Source of the DNA: Dromiciops gliroides
Lineage: Eukaryota; Chordata; Mammalia; Microbiotheria; Microbiotheriidae
DNA: 64,000 bases
Direction of reading: 5' to 3'
NCBI RefSeq assembly: GCF_019393635.1
Contig: NC_057864.1
Coordinates: forward strand, 442,998,822 to 443,062,821
The notes under the pieces are model-generated. The model was given only the letters and a program-made list of their open reading frames with translations, had not been told where the DNA came from and searched no databases. This document shows positions 1 to 12,237 of this stretch, piece after piece. Made by a program: the position numbers and the translations under genes. Each line of letters starts with the position of its first letter. Positions within the stretch are counted from its first letter, which is position 1.

Positions 1-357
1 ATGGGTTTGCTTGGACAGACTGACAGTATTGTCCCCAATTATTGCCAGAGGGTTATGCATTCTTTCTTTGTTTTTGTTTGGGATTGTTATTCAGATATGT
101 GCTTGTATGAGACCTATTAGATTAGTTAAATCTTTAAATTTTAGGTATAAATGTGAGCAGGATTTTAAATGAAGAAATAAGGTCTTAAGTCCTGCTTCTT
201 ACCGTGCTAGCCATGGGTGAATTTCCCAGATCCTTAAAAAAAAAAAGCAAGCTAAATTACTTATTCCATGAGATCCTATCTGATTGTAAAGCACTACTTC
301 TGAATATCAGTCCTTAATTTCCTATTCTTATACACAGCTTAATATTTTATAGGAGCA

Positions 358-503
358 GGGCAGCTAGGTGGTGCAGTGGATAGAGCACTGGCCCTGGATT
401 CAGGAGTACCTGAGTCCAAATCCGGCCTCAGACACTTGACACTTACTAGCTGTGTGACCCTGGGCAAGTCACTTAACCGCCATTGCCTTGCAAAAAAAAA
501 ATT
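358..503 (+). mobile_element. WSINE1/MAR-type SINE
   Basis: Full tRNA-derived body and A-tail, target duplication ATAGGAGCA on both sides. Confidence 0.9.
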
Positions 504-505
504 AT

Positions 506-620
506 AGGAGCATAGATTTAGGACTGGAAGGGACAGTAAGATACTTGCCCAGGGTTCCTCAGTCTTTAATCAGTGGCAGAACCATGATTCCATTGTAGGA
601 CTTCTGACTCCAAATTTCAC
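506..620 (-). mobile_element. MIR-like fragment
   Basis: GGAGCATAGATTTAGGACTG, TACTTGCCCAGGGTTCCTCA, CAGTGGCAGAACCATGATTC in reversed MIR order. Confidence 0.5.
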
Positions 621-814
621 TGCACCTTATGATTTCAGTTCTTTTCATCAGTTTCTGATCATAGTTTTTTGAAACCATGAATTCTTGATTGATGGTATAA
701 ACATCTTAAACATTTTTCTGGGCCAAATATCATTGCGCTGTAGGATGCTGTATGCCTGTATAGCTGAGAGTAACATAAACAATTTTAAAACCATATTATG
801 TTTTTACTATTGAA

Positions 815-1012
815 CAACATGACTAATGTAGAAATATGTTTAACATGCTTGCACATATACAACCTACATCAAATTGCTTGCTGTCTTGGGGAGGGAGGAA
901 AGAAAGGAAGGAGGTAAAAAATTTGGAATTCAAAATCTTAATTAAAAAAAATGAATGTTGAAAATTATTTTCACAGGTAATTGGAAAAAATAAATACTAT
1001 TTACTAAAAAAC
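815..1012 (+). mobile_element. L1 LINE 3' tail
   Basis: ACATGACTAATGTAGAAATA, then TTGCTTGCTGTCTTGGGGAG and TTGAAAATTATTTTCACAGG, the same 3' UTR segment as the L1 at 5929-6343, ending in an A-rich tail. Confidence 0.75.
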
Positions 1013-1210
1013 CAAAGTGGCCTTTGTTAACTTTTTACAAATCTTCATGTACCTTATATTGGGTATATATTTGAATCTCAAAACACATCCAGAGTATTAT
1101 AAAACATGGAAATGACATATAAAGATTATGTGCAGGTATAGAGTGGATTTTGTAAGCTTGCTGCATAATTCTGGATTAAATGTAATTTATAAAATTAGGA
1201 AAGGTGATAG

Positions 1211-1355
1211 GGGCAGCTAGGTGGCGCAGTGGATAGAGTACCAGCCCTGAAGTCAGGAGGACCTGAGTTCAAATCCGACCTCAGACACTTAACACTTACT
1301 AGTTGTGTGACCCTAGGCAAGTCACTTAACCCCAATTGCCTCACCAAAAAAAAAA
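1211..1355 (+). mobile_element. WSINE1/MAR-type SINE
   Basis: Full body, A-tail, target duplication AGGAAAGGTGATAG with one difference on the right. Confidence 0.92.
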
Positions 1356-1584
1356 AGGAAAGCTGATAGCTAGTACGGTAGTATATTTTAGCCAGGGCTT
1401 GGTTGGATTAATGTTATTGTTTCATAAAATAATGAAAGGGAAGAGGTTATATGTATGAAGGTGTAAAGGTAACAAATGGTTTTAAAGGGCCAAATTAAAA
1501 GTAATAAAAATAAAAGCTCTGAAGTTTCAAAGGTCTTGACATGAATTTTGTCATTTGATCCTAACAATCTTCTCAAGTAGAACC

Positions 1585-1725
1585 CCATTTTAGAATGAAG
1601 ATGAAGAGACTGAGAGGCCCAGAGAAATTAAGTGGCTTTCTTAGGGTCATCGAGCTAATAAGTATCTGAGGCTAGATTTGCAAGTAAATAGATCTTCCAG
1701 ACTCAAAGTCCAGCAATCTGTCTGT
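1585..1725 (-). mobile_element. MIR-like fragment
   Basis: GAAGAGACTGAGAGGCCCAG, TTAGGGTCATCGAGCTAATA and CTCAAAGTCCAGCA. Confidence 0.6.
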
Positions 1726-4700
1726 AGATGTAAAGATAAATTCATTGTATGGGTCTTTATTTATTAATCTTAGTCACGTGGTAAAGCCTAATTAATCTAG
1801 TCTAATAGGGAAGGGAGGACAGTATGAATTCTTGAAAAGTTTGAATTATAAACTATTTAAAGAAAACATTTGCATTCAATAAAGAAATGGAAATTGGCCC
1901 TGGGGTTTGCTTTAATGAAAAGATATATCTAATTATGAACAACTAAGTTGCTGAAGTCTTAAATGTCATTTAAACATGAGTCCTGAAATCTAATTTATAC
2001 TAATTTATTTAGTAAATATTTTCATCCTAGAAACTGTGAAGATAAAAATAGGGGTGGATATCAGAACTTCTGAATTTGCAGAGTATGGATTAATGAGGTC
2101 CTGTTGCGTATGCTACTTATTAGTGAGTAGAGATACCAATGTTTTGCAACCAACATGGGAGAACGTCAAAGTCTATCAAGAAAACAAAATATTTATTAAG
2201 TAAATAATAGAGAACTCTGGGAAAGTGTGACGTGAAGGTCCCAGAGGCCTCTATCCCTGATGATCCAGTTATTATTTGATTTATGTCAGCTTGCGTTTGC
2301 CCTTGTTTTGACCCTAAGGAGGACTGTGTGGGAAGTTTGTCTCTCAGATAGAACAGAAGCATTGCTCTGTAGAATGTCTGGAGCCTAAGTATATGAAAAA
2401 AAAAAGAGGGAAAAAAAAGAAAAGGAAGAAAGAAAGAAAACCCAAACCCTGATAAATAGGGGAAAGGCTCTATTTGCTCCAGCTGGAAATCAGGGAGTTG
2501 AAGTAATTGCTGAATCACAACATACTCCACTCACTGTGCGTGGAAGAAGACAGGCTATAATTTGGTCATCCATCTGTGAGTATGCATTCAAAAAAGCTAT
2601 GAATTTTATAATTTCAGGTTGTCTCAGTGTAGATTGCACATTGTTTATCTATTTGAAATACGATGTATTTGTTTGAAAAAAGAAATACAATTTATTTATT
2701 TGTTTCAAACTGTAAATTAAGCTGTAGAATGAAAATGTAAAGTTGATACCTTTTTAGACTTGTAAATTCTGCTTTTATTAACTTTGTTATGTAAACAAAT
2801 ATATTAAAACTATGTACTGACTATACAAAAGAATAAAATTCCTCATAAAGATCAGAAATATAGTTAAACACAGGGGGCTGTAAACAACTGTATCTAGAAT
2901 TTCAAGAAAGTGTTGTACTACACTAGGACGTTAAATGACTTGGAATAGATAATGGAATTTTGGAATTCTAGGAGATGATGCAAGACTCAACATATTAGTG
3001 AACTAATTAAAGCAATTCTTTGCTGTAGTGAATGAATATGCAAAAAAATCCTTAATTAAAGTCTTTACAAACTCCAGGAAATCTGTGGTTTTCTTTTTTG
3101 AAGCAATTGCCAAAATCTTTATACATATACATTTTGAAATGTTTTTTAAAAAGAAGTCTTTAGGAGAAATCAAGTCATTGTTGCAGAGATTATTGCCCTA
3201 CAAGTATGAAAATGAGCCTACATATGATAAAAATAGAGGGGGGAAATGGCTTATAGTCTAGCTCTACATATTGACTTAAAGCATCTTAACTTATTTTCCA
3301 GTTTTAAAATTATTTTCAAATTGATCCATTTTAACACTAACATTTTTCTCTATTCCTTTTAAGCTGTGAAAATTATTTGAGTAAATGTCTAATAATTAGA
3401 ACCACTTTTTATTTATTTTAAAAGTATTTGATGGGTATTTTAAAGTAGAAAACATTAGAAAATTTTTGATACAATTGATGGTTGGAAAATTAGAATTGAA
3501 AATCATCATTTCATATTTCCAAAGGAAATATAATAAATTACCAAAAATTTGGGCTTTAAAAACTTTAGTAATGCAAAAGTACAATTTAAAACTAATTTTT
3601 CATTCTGGAGGGTCATCACTAGTTAGAAATAGCTAAAGTGAAAACAAAACTGTTTTCTAGTGAAATACTTTCATTTTGACAACTTTTGGTTTTACTGATT
3701 TTTTTTCATACGCTTTAGAAGTATTAACTTGAACATTTGCCTTTTGCTTTATGATTTAGAATGAAATTAATATGTCAGTTAAAAACAATAAATTGTTGTA
3801 TAGCAACTCTTCATTTGCACATGTGCACAACTCCATTTAGAAAACAAATTTTTTTTAAAAAGACAACTACATTTAGGGTTATGTAAGCAAAATGCAAATA
3901 ATTAAAAATAAGATCAATTTAAAATATATTAAAATTAAGAAATATATTTCCTCCAGTTTAAAAAAAATCATTTACCGAAGAAAAAATGTAGACTTTGTCC
4001 ATGGCAAATTGATCCAAATGATAAGAGCACTCTTCTTAACTAAGTGGCTTCTGTTTTAAGCAAATATTTGCTGGGAAAGATAATAAAACAGTAGCATTCC
4101 AGGCCCATTATAACTTTTCACTTTACTTGCCAAAGTAGAAAGTTTTTAATTACATTGATCTATCTACATTATTAATCATTTCCCAAAATATTTTAAAACT
4201 TTAACCTGATGATTTAATAGTTTATTCCTGTTTTTATTAGCTACAGCGAAACAGAAATACATGTACACACATATGATTAATCTCCTTGTAATGTACAATA
4301 AAGGTTTGAAGAAAAAATTGGAGTAAACAATTTGTCAAACAGAAAACAATGCATATGTACACTATTTTGAATACTGAAGCCACTCTATTTGAACCTGGCA
4401 TATTAGTACATGATTTGGTATAGTATAGGTCTATTGTAGACATTGTCTAAAGTTGTCTAATTGTCAAAAGTACTAGAAATACCTTGTTATACTGTTACCT
4501 GTCATAGCCCCATGACACAAATGATAACAATAGCATTATTGAAAGGTTCTTGTGTAAATCATTACAACTGTATAGTATTTCAGTTGATAGTCAAGAAAAA
4601 GCAAACTGTATCATTAATTTTTAAAACAGCTTCATTAGGTTTCATTTGCAGTATTTCTAAAGTAAATTCTCAGGTAATGGTGTTTACACAGCATGAAACT

Positions 4701-5379
4701 TCCAGTAAATTTCAGTATTGTTTGGATGGCTATCATTGTATAGACACAGCCTTGAGTGAACATTAATGATACTTTGTTAAAAAATAAAAAATAAAATCAG
4801 GAAATCAAAACCTAAGTCCTTTTAGTTTTCATCTCTAATTTTAGTTGTGGAAATATTTGAATTTCTCACCTCATATCTGAAATAATATTGAGACTCAAGT
4901 TGATGGTAGCTAAAAAGCAGGCTAATACAATGCTGGCCAAAAATCACACACATGTATCTAAGTTCCTTTAATGTAGGAAATCAAAAAACTTTGTTGAAAT
5001 TGAAGTGTGTGCTATTGATAGAGCTGTTGGTTTCTGAGAAGATCATCATGTGAAAGATATTGAAAAAGAAGTTGACAGTTTACTAGAGCATCACTTTCTT
5101 CTTTTGTATTCTTGCCTCATCTGAAATCATTCTATAATGAGTGCTACTGTGATTCCATCCATTAAATCTTAACTTACTTTAAGTAGGTTTGAGAGGTTCA
5201 ACTGTTTTAACAAGGACCTAGGATTTGATGTATGATGAAGAAACTAAAAATCAGGAAGCCTTACTACCTGAATACTGCTATTAAAAACATATTTTCATTC
5301 TGTACATATCTAATGAGTAACAACACAAAATAGATGATTACACTTTAGTCATTGTGTCAGTGGAAATCAATGTGTTTGT
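1726..5379. other. Upstream flank of NR1H5, AT-rich
   Basis: No repeat or exon recognised apart from an A/G-rich patch at 2396-2440. NR1H5 non-coding exons could lie here, but no signal sets one apart. Confidence 0.5.
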
Positions 5380-5396
5380 AGAAATTAATTTGTTAG

Positions 5397-5549
5397 GGCA
5401 GTTAGGTGATGCAGTGGGTAAAGCACCGGCCCTGGATTCAGGAAGACATGAGTTCAAATCTGACCTCAAACACTTGACACTTACTAGCTGTGTGACCCTG
5501 GGCAAGTCACTTAACCCTCATTGCCCCACAAACAAAACAAAACAAAAAA
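5397..5549 (+). mobile_element. WSINE1/MAR-type SINE
   Basis: Full body, tail with CAAAA units, long target duplication (17 bases) GAAATTAATTTGTTAG. Confidence 0.92.
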
Positions 5550-5928
5550 AGAAATTAATTTGTTAGAGTAACCTGATGATATGATTTTCAAAAAATCATT
5601 TCATTTTGTCCTATCCTGTATGCATATGGATAAATCGTTATCCTTAAGTGTTGAAAATAATGAAATGTTATTATAACTCACTTCCACAACTGGAATGAAA
5701 GTGACTTATAGCAGAAATGTCCCATATCATTAAAAAAGCCAAATACTCAGTGTGTTCATGTAGGGTATAAGCTATAAGTGTTTTGATATTTTGGGAGATT
5801 AAGACATTCTGGATTATTTATCATTCACAATTATTTATTATGGATGGGCTAGAGCATGGAGATAATGGGGAAGTCATATCTGCTAGGATCAAATTCTTTA
5901 AGGAATTCCTAGAAATAGTTCCAAGAAG

Positions 5929-6343
5929 AACATTGTACACACTATCAACAATATCGTGTGTTGATCAGCTGTGATAGACTTGACTCTTCTCAGCAATACA
6001 ATGGTCCAAGATAGTTCCAAAGGACTCATGATGGAAAATTCTCCAAATCCAGAAAAAAAGAACTGTGGAATCTAGATGCAGATTGAACCGTGCTGTTTCT
6101 ACTTTTTTCTTTTTCTTTTTTGAGGTTTTTCCCTTTTGCTCTGATTCTTCTTTCACAGCATGACTAATGAAGAAATATATTTAATGTGATTGGACATACA
6201 TAACCTATATCAGATTGCTTGCTGTCTTGGGGAGGAGGGAGAAAGAAAAATTTGAAACTAGAAATCTTATAAAAACAAATGTTGAAAACTATCTTTCCAT
6301 GTAACTAGAAAATAAAAAAAATACTTTTATGATCAGAAAAAAA
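5929..6343 (+). mobile_element. L1 LINE 3' end with target duplication
   Basis: Begins with AACATTGTACACACTATCAA (end of ORF2), then the 3' UTR with GCTTGCTGTCTTGGGGAGG, and an A-rich tail. An 18-base target duplication, AGAAATAGTTCCAAGAAG (5911-5928, 6344-6361), defines the ends. Confidence 0.85.
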
Positions 6344-6879
6344 AGAAATAGTTCCAAGAAGCTTTTTGCTTGGATTATATTTTGAAATAACATGTCTAAA
6401 GGGACTGCAGCATAATGGGTAATGTACTTCTTATTGCTCTTCCTCAAATATTATGCACTAAATCAGATGATTATTTCACTCCCAGTTATTTCTTTTCAGA
6501 ATGTGATTCAAAGTTTTGTCTTGCCCTCATGATTGATTATTCTTGAACTTACTCCATTTTTCTTAGAATTCCCTCCTTGATAATCAAGTGGTTTGTTTCC
6601 TCTTAAGAGCATCCTTAAAATTCCACCTCCCCCCATTTTACTGCTATTTTTATCTTTACAGCACAGTCATCTCCCACCTCATCTCCTCCAGACGGAAACT
6701 TTCCTTGTGACAATCAAGTAAAAAACATGCATTCCAGAAACCTAGTCTGATACTACATACAATATTCTATCCCAGCAGTTCTCTGCCTCTTTGCCATGAG
6801 GAAAGAGGTATGTTTCATTGTCTATGACCTTCACTGTTTTTTTCCATTACTCGGAATTCATCTTCCTTTTAATGATCAT

Positions 6880-6970
6880 TTCATTTACATTGTTGCTGTC
6901 ATTGTGTGTCATTCTCTTGGTTCTACTCATTTCACTCTACATCAGTTCTAATCTCAAGCTTTTGTTACTT
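6880..6970 (-). mobile_element. L1 fragment, short and old
   Basis: TGTTGCTGTCATTGTGTGTC and CTTGGTTCTACTCATTTCAC resemble the complement of the ORF2 end seen in the better L1 copies. The neighbouring 6400-6880 is C/T-rich and unassigned. Confidence 0.4.
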
Positions 6971-7117
6971 CCTCTCCTAGCAATTCACATATTTTAAAGG
7001 TGCTATAAGTAGAAAGCACTTTATAATGCCATGTAATCATTATTTAGACAACATGAAACTTTTCCTTAGTTACCAATTCAAGGTACTGTGAAAACTAATC
7101 ATTAAATGTCTTTAACT

Positions 7118-7373
7118 GGGGCAACTAGGGGGTGCAGTGGAGAGAGCGCCAGGCCTGATGTGAGGAAGACTCATCTTTCTGAGTTCAAATCTGACTTCAA
7201 ACATTTACTAACTGTGTCACCCTGGGCAAGTCACTTAACCCTGTTTGCCTCGGTTTCCTCATCTGTCAAATGAGCCAGAGAAGGAAATGCCAAATCACTC
7301 CAACATCCTTGCCCAGACAACTCCAAATTGTTTTGTGAAGAGTTGGACCCAACTGAAATGACTGAACAACAAA
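7118..7373 (+). mobile_element. MAR1-type long CORE-SINE
   Basis: tRNA-like head, CORE (CTCGGTTTCCTCATCTGTCAA), then the long 3' end TTGGACCCAACTGAAATGAC and TGAACAACAAA. Confidence 0.85.
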
Positions 7374-8141
7374 TCTATAAATTCATTCCCCCAAAAGCCC
7401 AAACCAACTTTAATGGCTCATCCTGAGGAGGTGACCCTGGGTTTTAAAAAGCTATGTTAATAGAGGTCAGGCTGAGATAGTTCTTAACAAACTGAAAAAC
7501 CTTTGAGTATAATATCATTATGACATGGCATTTTAATTTTTAAGCCACATAAACTCATGAAATGTGGTGAGGCTGTAATAATAGGGGTTTGGAACTGAAA
7601 GGGGACTTAAAGACCATGCAATCCAATGACCTTATTTTATATGTATTAGTGGTGGGAATTCACACACTGATGAAATCACATATATTTTCAAAGCATTAAA
7701 ATATAAATTATGAACTCTTTGGAAGATAAAGACTGCTGCCTAAAATTATTTTTGAACTCTTTAAATACTTTCAACTGTATATGCTAAAGCTATCAGAAAA
7801 CTTCATGAATTAGTATTAACATTTATAAAATTCAGTTCAAAGAACTGAATGTTGAGAAACTGATAGAATTCATTTTCAATTGATTTGGTTTTTATAGTTA
7901 TTACCAAGACTTTCCTACCAAAAGTATATATAGATATTTCTTTACTGACTCAGTATTATTTCATCTTAAGCTAAATTCTTTCCTTTGGCCTCTTGAAAGG
8001 ATTATCATTCTTTTATAACTTGTTACAGACTTCAAAATCACATTTTAAAATAATCTACAAAGAACTTGTTTCCCTTAGGCTTTCTTCTTAAAAACCCAGC
8101 GCTTACAGAAGTGAATGAAGCAGTGGGAGTTGGACTACAAT

Positions 8142-8205
8142 ATGGCAAATACTTATGTGACAGTATCTGATGGGTACTGTCTTGCTGAACCTATACAGTA
8201 TTATG
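8142..8205 (+). CDS. NR1H5: NR1H5 coding exon 1 (start codon)
   Basis: ATG at 8142 opens 21 codons ([20 protein letters not shown], then Y) plus one base, followed by a good donor GTATGT. The next exon begins with AT, so the split codon is GAT (Asp) and the frame runs into V-L-P-E-Q, which resembles G-V-L-T-E-Q of human FXR. Possible acceptors upstream of the ATG are at about 8078 and 8107. The exon is too short to be found as an ORF. The start is inferred from frame, phase and donor. Confidence 0.75.
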
Positions 8206-11200
8206 GTATGTAATAAATGCTCTCAATAGTAAAAATTAAACAATACTTTTATCTTCTATAGTAAATATGCATCCGCTGCAAAAATTTGTTTGAAAATTAA
8301 TATATGTACCCAAAGCACCAAATTCTTGCCTGCAAGAAATTTACAAGTATGCCAAAATGAGCAAATATAGAGATATGATAAATAAAGTTTAATGAGGAAA
8401 ATACATTTAGAATATATTGTAGACAAATATAAAAATTAGAATTAACAAAAATTAGGAATAATTTTAATGAGCTACCTGCTCATGAAAATAAAGCTAATTT
8501 GTGGCTTTTAGTACATGAAACTGACAGTAGGTGATCAAAAATACTTCTTCTTTTTTTTTTTTTTTTTTTTTTTTTTAGTGAGGCAATTGGGGTTAAGTGA
8601 CTTGCCCAGGGTCACACAGCTGGTAAGTGTTAAGTGTCTGAGGCCAGATTTGAACTCAGGTACTCCTGACTCCAGGGCCAGTGCTCTATCCACTTCGCCA
8701 CCTAGCTGCCCCCAAAAATACTTCTTGAATTAAACAGAATATATATTGGTCTTGATATAATAAAGGAAATACACAAGAAAAAGGAATATGAGAGACTGAA
8801 TTATTTCTTACTGTGGCATAAAAGTTACAATAGTATGTAATATTACCTGTGTATTTCACTTGTCAAATCCTGCCAGAAAACTACAGCTATTATTAGTTTT
8901 TAGGTAGAGTATTAAATCTGATTTACACAATCCTAAATCAAAGTATTAAATTTAATGTTCATGTCAAGGCAACATAAGCTTCTAAAAGAAATGAGAAGTC
9001 AGACTTTTGTCATTTTTTCAAGCGAGTGTGTCCTTATCACTTACATTCGGTACCTTTTTGTCTGAGCACCTCTTGCCCCTATAGCACTCGTCATTTTTCC
9101 CCTCCTCCAACATTTCCTTTTTCTGAACTTCCCTATTACTAGCAAGGATACCACCATCCTCCTGGTCCCCAAGGCTCTTAATCTTAGCTTAATCCATTCT
9201 CTCTCATCCACCTTATTCCTTCAGTTGTTGCCAAGTACTGAAACAATTTCAGTGATGTATGAGGGGAAATCCAGAAGAGAGGAAAGGAAAATATATATTC
9301 TTGATTCAGGGGATGATTGAGTTGAATGAAGGTGTACCTCTAGAAATGGGTGAAATACTTACAATGAACAATGATTGATGGCAAACAATTGAGAATCTAA
9401 AAGCAGCTATAATTTTCTGAATTATTACATATAATTGTTCTTTCTTGTTGTTTTCATGAAATCTAGATGTATTGCCAGAACAGATCAATTATCAGCTGCA
9501 GGACCCCGATTACCAAGCAGCACCTTACTGTCAATATTCAACTGTCCAGTTTTCTCAGGCTTTACAATCTCCATCTTCTCACAGTCACTACAATACATAC
9601 AGTCTGGATTCACAGTATAATGACGGGCAATACATACTTAGCACCAGTGAACTGAATAAGCCTACTTGTATGGCTACTCATAATGCAGAGGATGGATATC
9701 CAGGAATAAAAAGATCTAAACTAAGTCATTCTTCTGTGAGAATTAAAGGCCAAGAAGAACTTTGTGTAGTTTGTGGTGATAAAGCTTCAGGATATCATTA
9801 TAATGCACTTACCTGTGAAGGTTGCAAAGGTAAGGAAAATTAGAGTTGAACTCAAATTTTATGCACACAGACTAACATGATCATTTTTTCCTTTTTTAAG
9901 TGGGCATTAGTCATTAATACACTTAGCCATTAAAGATGACATTAATAGGTAGGAGTAATAGGGAACACTTAAAGGTAATCAAATCTATGGCATTGAAGGG
10001 AATCAAATGTGAGGAAGGGAGATCCAGTTTCTCATTTCTTTTGAACCAGAAATTTAACATTCCAATAAACCATTCAATATTTTAACAGTAAATACCCAAT
10101 TACCTTAGTCTGAGGTTACAATGGAAACTTATTTATGTCATCTAATGCTGTGTTTAGTTAATACACTTCTTCATGTTGGATCGAACAATTCTTGTGTGGG
10201 GTAGAAATTGGGGTAAGTGAACTCTAAGGTACTTTCCAAATCTAAGTTTCTGTGAAAGCTGATCAGAGGCCTAAAAGTGAATATGATAAATTGAAATCAG
10301 AATTTTGAGAGTATATAAAATCACCCAGATAAATTTTTAAGGTTGTGGGGCAGCTAGGTGGCGCAGTGGATAGAGCACCGGCCCTGAAGTCAGGAGGACC
10401 TGAGTTCAAATCTGGCCTCAGACACTTAACACTTACTAGCTGTGTGACCCTGGGCAAGTCACTTAACCCCAATTGCCTCACTAAAAAAAAAAAAAATTTA
10501 AGGTTGTAAAATCTCTCTTCATTGCTTCGTTTCTATTTCCAAATGAACAAAACCTAGAACTGATGAAGTTGGTATAAAATAAGCATTTATCTTCCATGGG
10601 AGGTGATGTTTATTAATAGGTAGAGTGCTCCATGAGAAATCAGGACAAACTACATTCAGCTCCTGCATCTGACCTGTCAGCCTTATGTAAGGCCTGTTAC
10701 TAAGATGCTCAGAGCCTTGGTGCAACTCACATAGACTACATATGAGTTATGAAGGACTTGACTTGATGCACTATTTCCAGAAATACCTCATGCAAACTCC
10801 AGTTCATTTTACAGATGAGGAACTGAGGCAAACAAGGTTAAGTAACTCACCCAGGGTCACATAGCTAGTAAGTGTCTGAGGCTGGATTTGAACTTAGAAA
10901 GACGAGTCTTTGACTTAAGGACCAGTGCCCTATGCACTGTGGAGCCATCTAGCTGCCCTAGCTGCTAGAGGTATTTAATGCTAATTACCAAATATGACCA
11001 ATGTATGGAACAACACCTGTTTGGATTGAATAGGTTGTTTTGTACAGAAAAGGATTAAGAAAATTCAGTTTTAAGATAAATAAAAACATTCACAGGGAGA
11101 GATGTCACTCCCCCATTTTCTATGAATGAAAATAATTTAGTCATTTCTATTATTTAACCTTTTGGTAAAGGGATACTAGGTTTTTGGGTCTGGATCTGTG

Positions 11201-12205
11201 ATTTCATCAATGGAGGGGAGCTACATAGGAGACGAAACAACTTTTACCAATGCATATAGACAAATACTCTGAAGTTGAGTCTTCAGAGAGTTGCCTGCCT
11301 TGGGGAACAGGGAGCGCAGAAAAGCTAAGAAAGCCAGAGTCCTGCAGTCAGTATGTTTCAGAGTCAGGACTTGGGTCTAGGCCCTAATATCTCTTAGCTC
11401 TTTTATTGATCTCTTATTCCATGCTCTCTCTCAGATAGTAATATTAAATACGATACCAATTGGTCACAAATACTCAGTGGTGAAATAAAAATGAGGTTTT
11501 TTTGAATGTCCTTTAGGGTTTTTTCGTCGCAGCATCACCAAAAATGCAGTATACAGATGTAAGAATGGTGGGCACTGTGAAATGGACATGTATATGCGTA
11601 GAAAATGTCAAGAGTGCCGTTTGAAAAAGTGTAAGGCAATGGGAATGTTAGCAGAATGTAAGTGGCCTATTTTCAGTTTCTATTTGGATAATTTCTCGTT
11701 GACTATGATTTTCTTTCCCTTCTTTCTTTCATTTGTTTGTTCATTCCTTCATTTCTTCCTTCTTTCCTTCCTTCCTTCCATCCTTCCTTCACTCCCTCCT
11801 TCCCTTCCCACTTCTTTCTCCCCTCTTCCCCTCCTCCTCTCTTCCCTTCCTAATCAGGGTTAAGTCAAAGCTTCTTAAATTATGGGTTGTGACCCCATAT
11901 GGGGTCATGTAACTGAATGTGGGGGGGAGAGATGCAAAAAATTTGGCAGTAAATTTTGATTTGTATACCTATATTATATACCTATATACCCAGGGTTGTA
12001 TACAAAATTCTCAGGTGAAAAGAGGTAATGAGTGGAAAAGGTTTAAGAAGCTAAGTGTGTTGCCCTGCAAAAAGAAAAAAAAAAGAAGCTAAGTGTCTTG
12101 ACTAGGGTCATACAACTAGTAAGTGTCTGAGGCTGGATTTGAATTCAGGTCCTCCTGACTCCAGGGCTGGTACTCTATCCACTGCACCACCTAGCTGCCC
12201 CAACC

Positions 12206-12237
<32 letters not shown>

